6,382 nucleotides of DNA from Methanomicrobiales archaeon (lineage in GTDB: Archaea > Halobacteriota > Methanomicrobia > Methanomicrobiales > Methanoculleaceae). The notes beneath the pieces are model-generated. The model ran no database searches. It was not told where the DNA came from and was given only the letters and a program-made list of their open reading frames with translations. Shown here in pieces: positions 5,924 to 6,382 of the stretch (position 1 is the stretch's first letter; every line of letters begins with the position of its first letter). Position numbers and translations under genes: made by a program. Location: positions 1 through 6,382 of the forward strand of contig JAAZID010000208.1 in assembly GCA_012510295.1 (NCBI GenBank), read 5' to 3'.

Positions 5924-5938
5924 TAATAAATGTTTACA
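5924..5938 (-). promoter_or_regulatory. Promoter of the BtuF-like gene, probably giving a leaderless mRNA
   Basis: On the minus strand TTTATTA (5930-5924) follows the A-rich GTAAACA, fitting BRE plus TATA in an AT-rich island within GC-rich sequence. The expected start 25-27 bases downstream is about 5900-5902, on the ATG at 5901, and no Shine-Dalgarno site is present. The neighbouring TTAAATTA (5920-5913) is a weaker alternative that would start inside the gene. Confidence 0.5.
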
Positions 5939-6084
5939 AAAGCACCCGCTGCGGAGAGGTGGCTGGTGCGCCGGCGGACTTCCCGGACACCGGATCTCCC
6001 GTTGTGATTGGTGTTTATGCGCATATACTCCTGAAGAGGCCTTTGCAGCCGCCACCCTTCGCCGGGCAGGCCATAGATCCCTCG

Positions 6085-6125
6085 GGGCCAGACCCGGATG
6101 CAATCCTATCGGAGAGCGCCGGCCC
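6085..6125 (-). other. Possible stem-loop in the spacer, unknown role
   Basis: On the minus strand GGGCCGG (6125-6119) can pair with CTGGCCC (6091-6085) in a 7-bp stem containing one G-U pair; the plus strand would have an A-C mismatch instead, so the minus-strand RNA folds better. An inner hairpin GGAT-TGC-ATCC lies between the arms. It may be a chance fold in GC-rich sequence. Confidence 0.2.
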
Positions 6126-6163
6126 AGAGATCAGGCAATGCGAGGCAGCCCGCTACAACAACC

Positions 6164-6190
6164 AAAAAAATGCAATAGGGTTCTATCGCA
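6164..6190 (-). terminator. Intrinsic-type terminator of the right-hand BtuF-like gene
   Basis: Reading the minus strand, TGCGATAG (6190-6183) pairs with CTATTGCA (6178-6171) over an AACC loop: an 8-bp stem with one G-U pair, followed directly by seven T (6170-6164). It begins 20 bases after the stop at 6211-6213. A T run is the main archaeal termination signal; the stem adds to it. Confidence 0.7.
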
Positions 6191-6210
6191 CTCCGTTACT
6201 GTCTCCGCCC

Positions 6211-6381
6211 TTATCTCCTCACCCTGAGCAGGAGGACAGCAGAGAGCGCACAGATAAGTGCGATCACACCGAAGCCTGGAGACTGAGGTATAGAGGCCTC
6301 TTTTTGGGTGCCTCCTTCAAAGAGGTCGGGGTGAATGTCGGTAGCGACCTCCTCCAGGGCGTCGACCAGGCGCGGCCCGCC
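6211..6381 (-). repeat. Diverged direct repeat, unit 2 (3' end of the right BtuF-like gene)
   Basis: Matches 4852-5022 in the same orientation. Identity is highest at the domain end and at the final LLRVRR codons. The full length of the repeat cannot be seen because the window ends. Confidence 0.65.
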
Positions 6382-6382
6382 C
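6211..6382 (-). CDS. Second BtuF-type binding protein with PGF-CTERM anchor, C-terminal end only
   Basis: The gene enters from the right edge. Only 56 codons and the TAA stop are visible; the first base, 6382, belongs to a split codon. The peptide starts GGPRLVDALEEVATDIHPDLF, the end of the Peripla_BP_2 domain, then a short polar spacer, SPGFGVI, a hydrophobic stretch and RVRR, the PGF-CTERM sorting signal. It aligns without gaps to the end of the other copy at 37 of 56 positions. The domain end and anchor are conserved; the spacer (FEGGTQKEASIPQ against FGVAPREAASATS) has drifted. It is on the same strand as the other copy and upstream of it, with its own terminator. Its partner permease and substrate are outside the window. 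Confidence 0.85.
   Translation of the reverse strand, partial: GGPRLVDALEEVATDIHPDLFEGGTQKEASIPQSPGFGVIALICALSAVLLLRVRR

Larger units (their letters stand above)
5902..6210. other. Spacer between the two BtuF-like genes, 309 bases without a gene
   Basis: The gap holds the terminator of the right-hand gene (6164-6190), the promoter of the left-hand gene (5924-5938) and about 220 bases between them that I cannot assign. Open frames here are short or are upstream extensions of the BtuF frame with basic, non-family composition. A 10-base palindrome TATGCGCATA lies at 6016-6025, and 6085-6125 can fold into a stem. I looked for the cobalamin riboswitch core (GCCACTG box) on the minus strand and did not find a convincing one. 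Confidence 0.6.

Noticed and set aside
5902..6024. 41-codon upstream extension of the BtuF-like gene
   Set aside because: It would place basic, non-family sequence before an obvious signal peptide and extends across the promoter.
5941..6120. Cobalamin riboswitch upstream of the BtuF-like gene
   Set aside because: GGGAAG and GCCACC pieces are present on the minus strand, but the ordered core boxes are missing, and the likely promoter lies downstream of this region.

Overview
The window looks like a chromosomal piece of a methanogenic archaeon, most likely of the order Methanomicrobiales (Methanoculleus-like). This is an inference. It rests on GC-rich coding sequence, archaeal TATA promoters instead of bacterial -35/-10 boxes, a fused energy-coupling-factor ATPase, and extracellular binding proteins ending in the archaeal PGF-CTERM sorting signal.

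Layout, plus strand. The 3' part of a histone-deacetylase/acetoin-utilisation (AcuC-like) hydrolase gene fills 2-775. A 158-base gap follows, holding a strong TATA box, a paired TGTAC-type operator candidate over the expected transcription start, and a folded leader. An apparent ECF transporter operon comes next in the order S component (934-1473), fused two-domain ATPase EcfA (1463-2962) and transmembrane EcfT (2893-3678). It is followed after 8 bases by an unrecognised 132-residue protein (3687-4085). The S component resembles the TrpP (tryptophan) type. The operator candidate resembles the TRP boxes (TGTACA) bound by the archaeal tryptophan repressor TrpY. Together these suggest a tryptophan-regulated tryptophan or aromatic compound importer, which is the most interesting hypothesis here.

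Layout, minus strand. A BtuF-type corrinoid/siderophore binding protein (4852-5901) is followed by a TIM-barrel sugar phosphate isomerase/AP endonuclease 2 family protein (4029-4811), probably in one transcript. The latter converges on and overlaps the end of the plus-strand operon by 57 bases. A second BtuF-type gene enters from the right edge (6211-6382); its last 56 residues align without gaps to the first copy (37 of 56 identical, counted by hand), so this is a tandem duplication. An intrinsic-type terminator (6164-6190) separates the two copies, and the downstream copy has its own promoter, probably giving a leaderless mRNA.

How the genes work together. EcfA would power uptake through EcfT, which couples to the S component that binds the substrate. 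The sequence predicts an asymmetric ATPase: both Q-loop and H-loop residues are replaced in the first nucleotide-binding domain, and the signature motif of the second domain is altered, so all deviations fall in the same composite ATP site. EcfT mirrors this, with one of its two ARG coupling motifs altered. The BtuF-like proteins would capture corrinoid or a chelated metal at the cell surface for a BtuCD-type importer that is not in the window.
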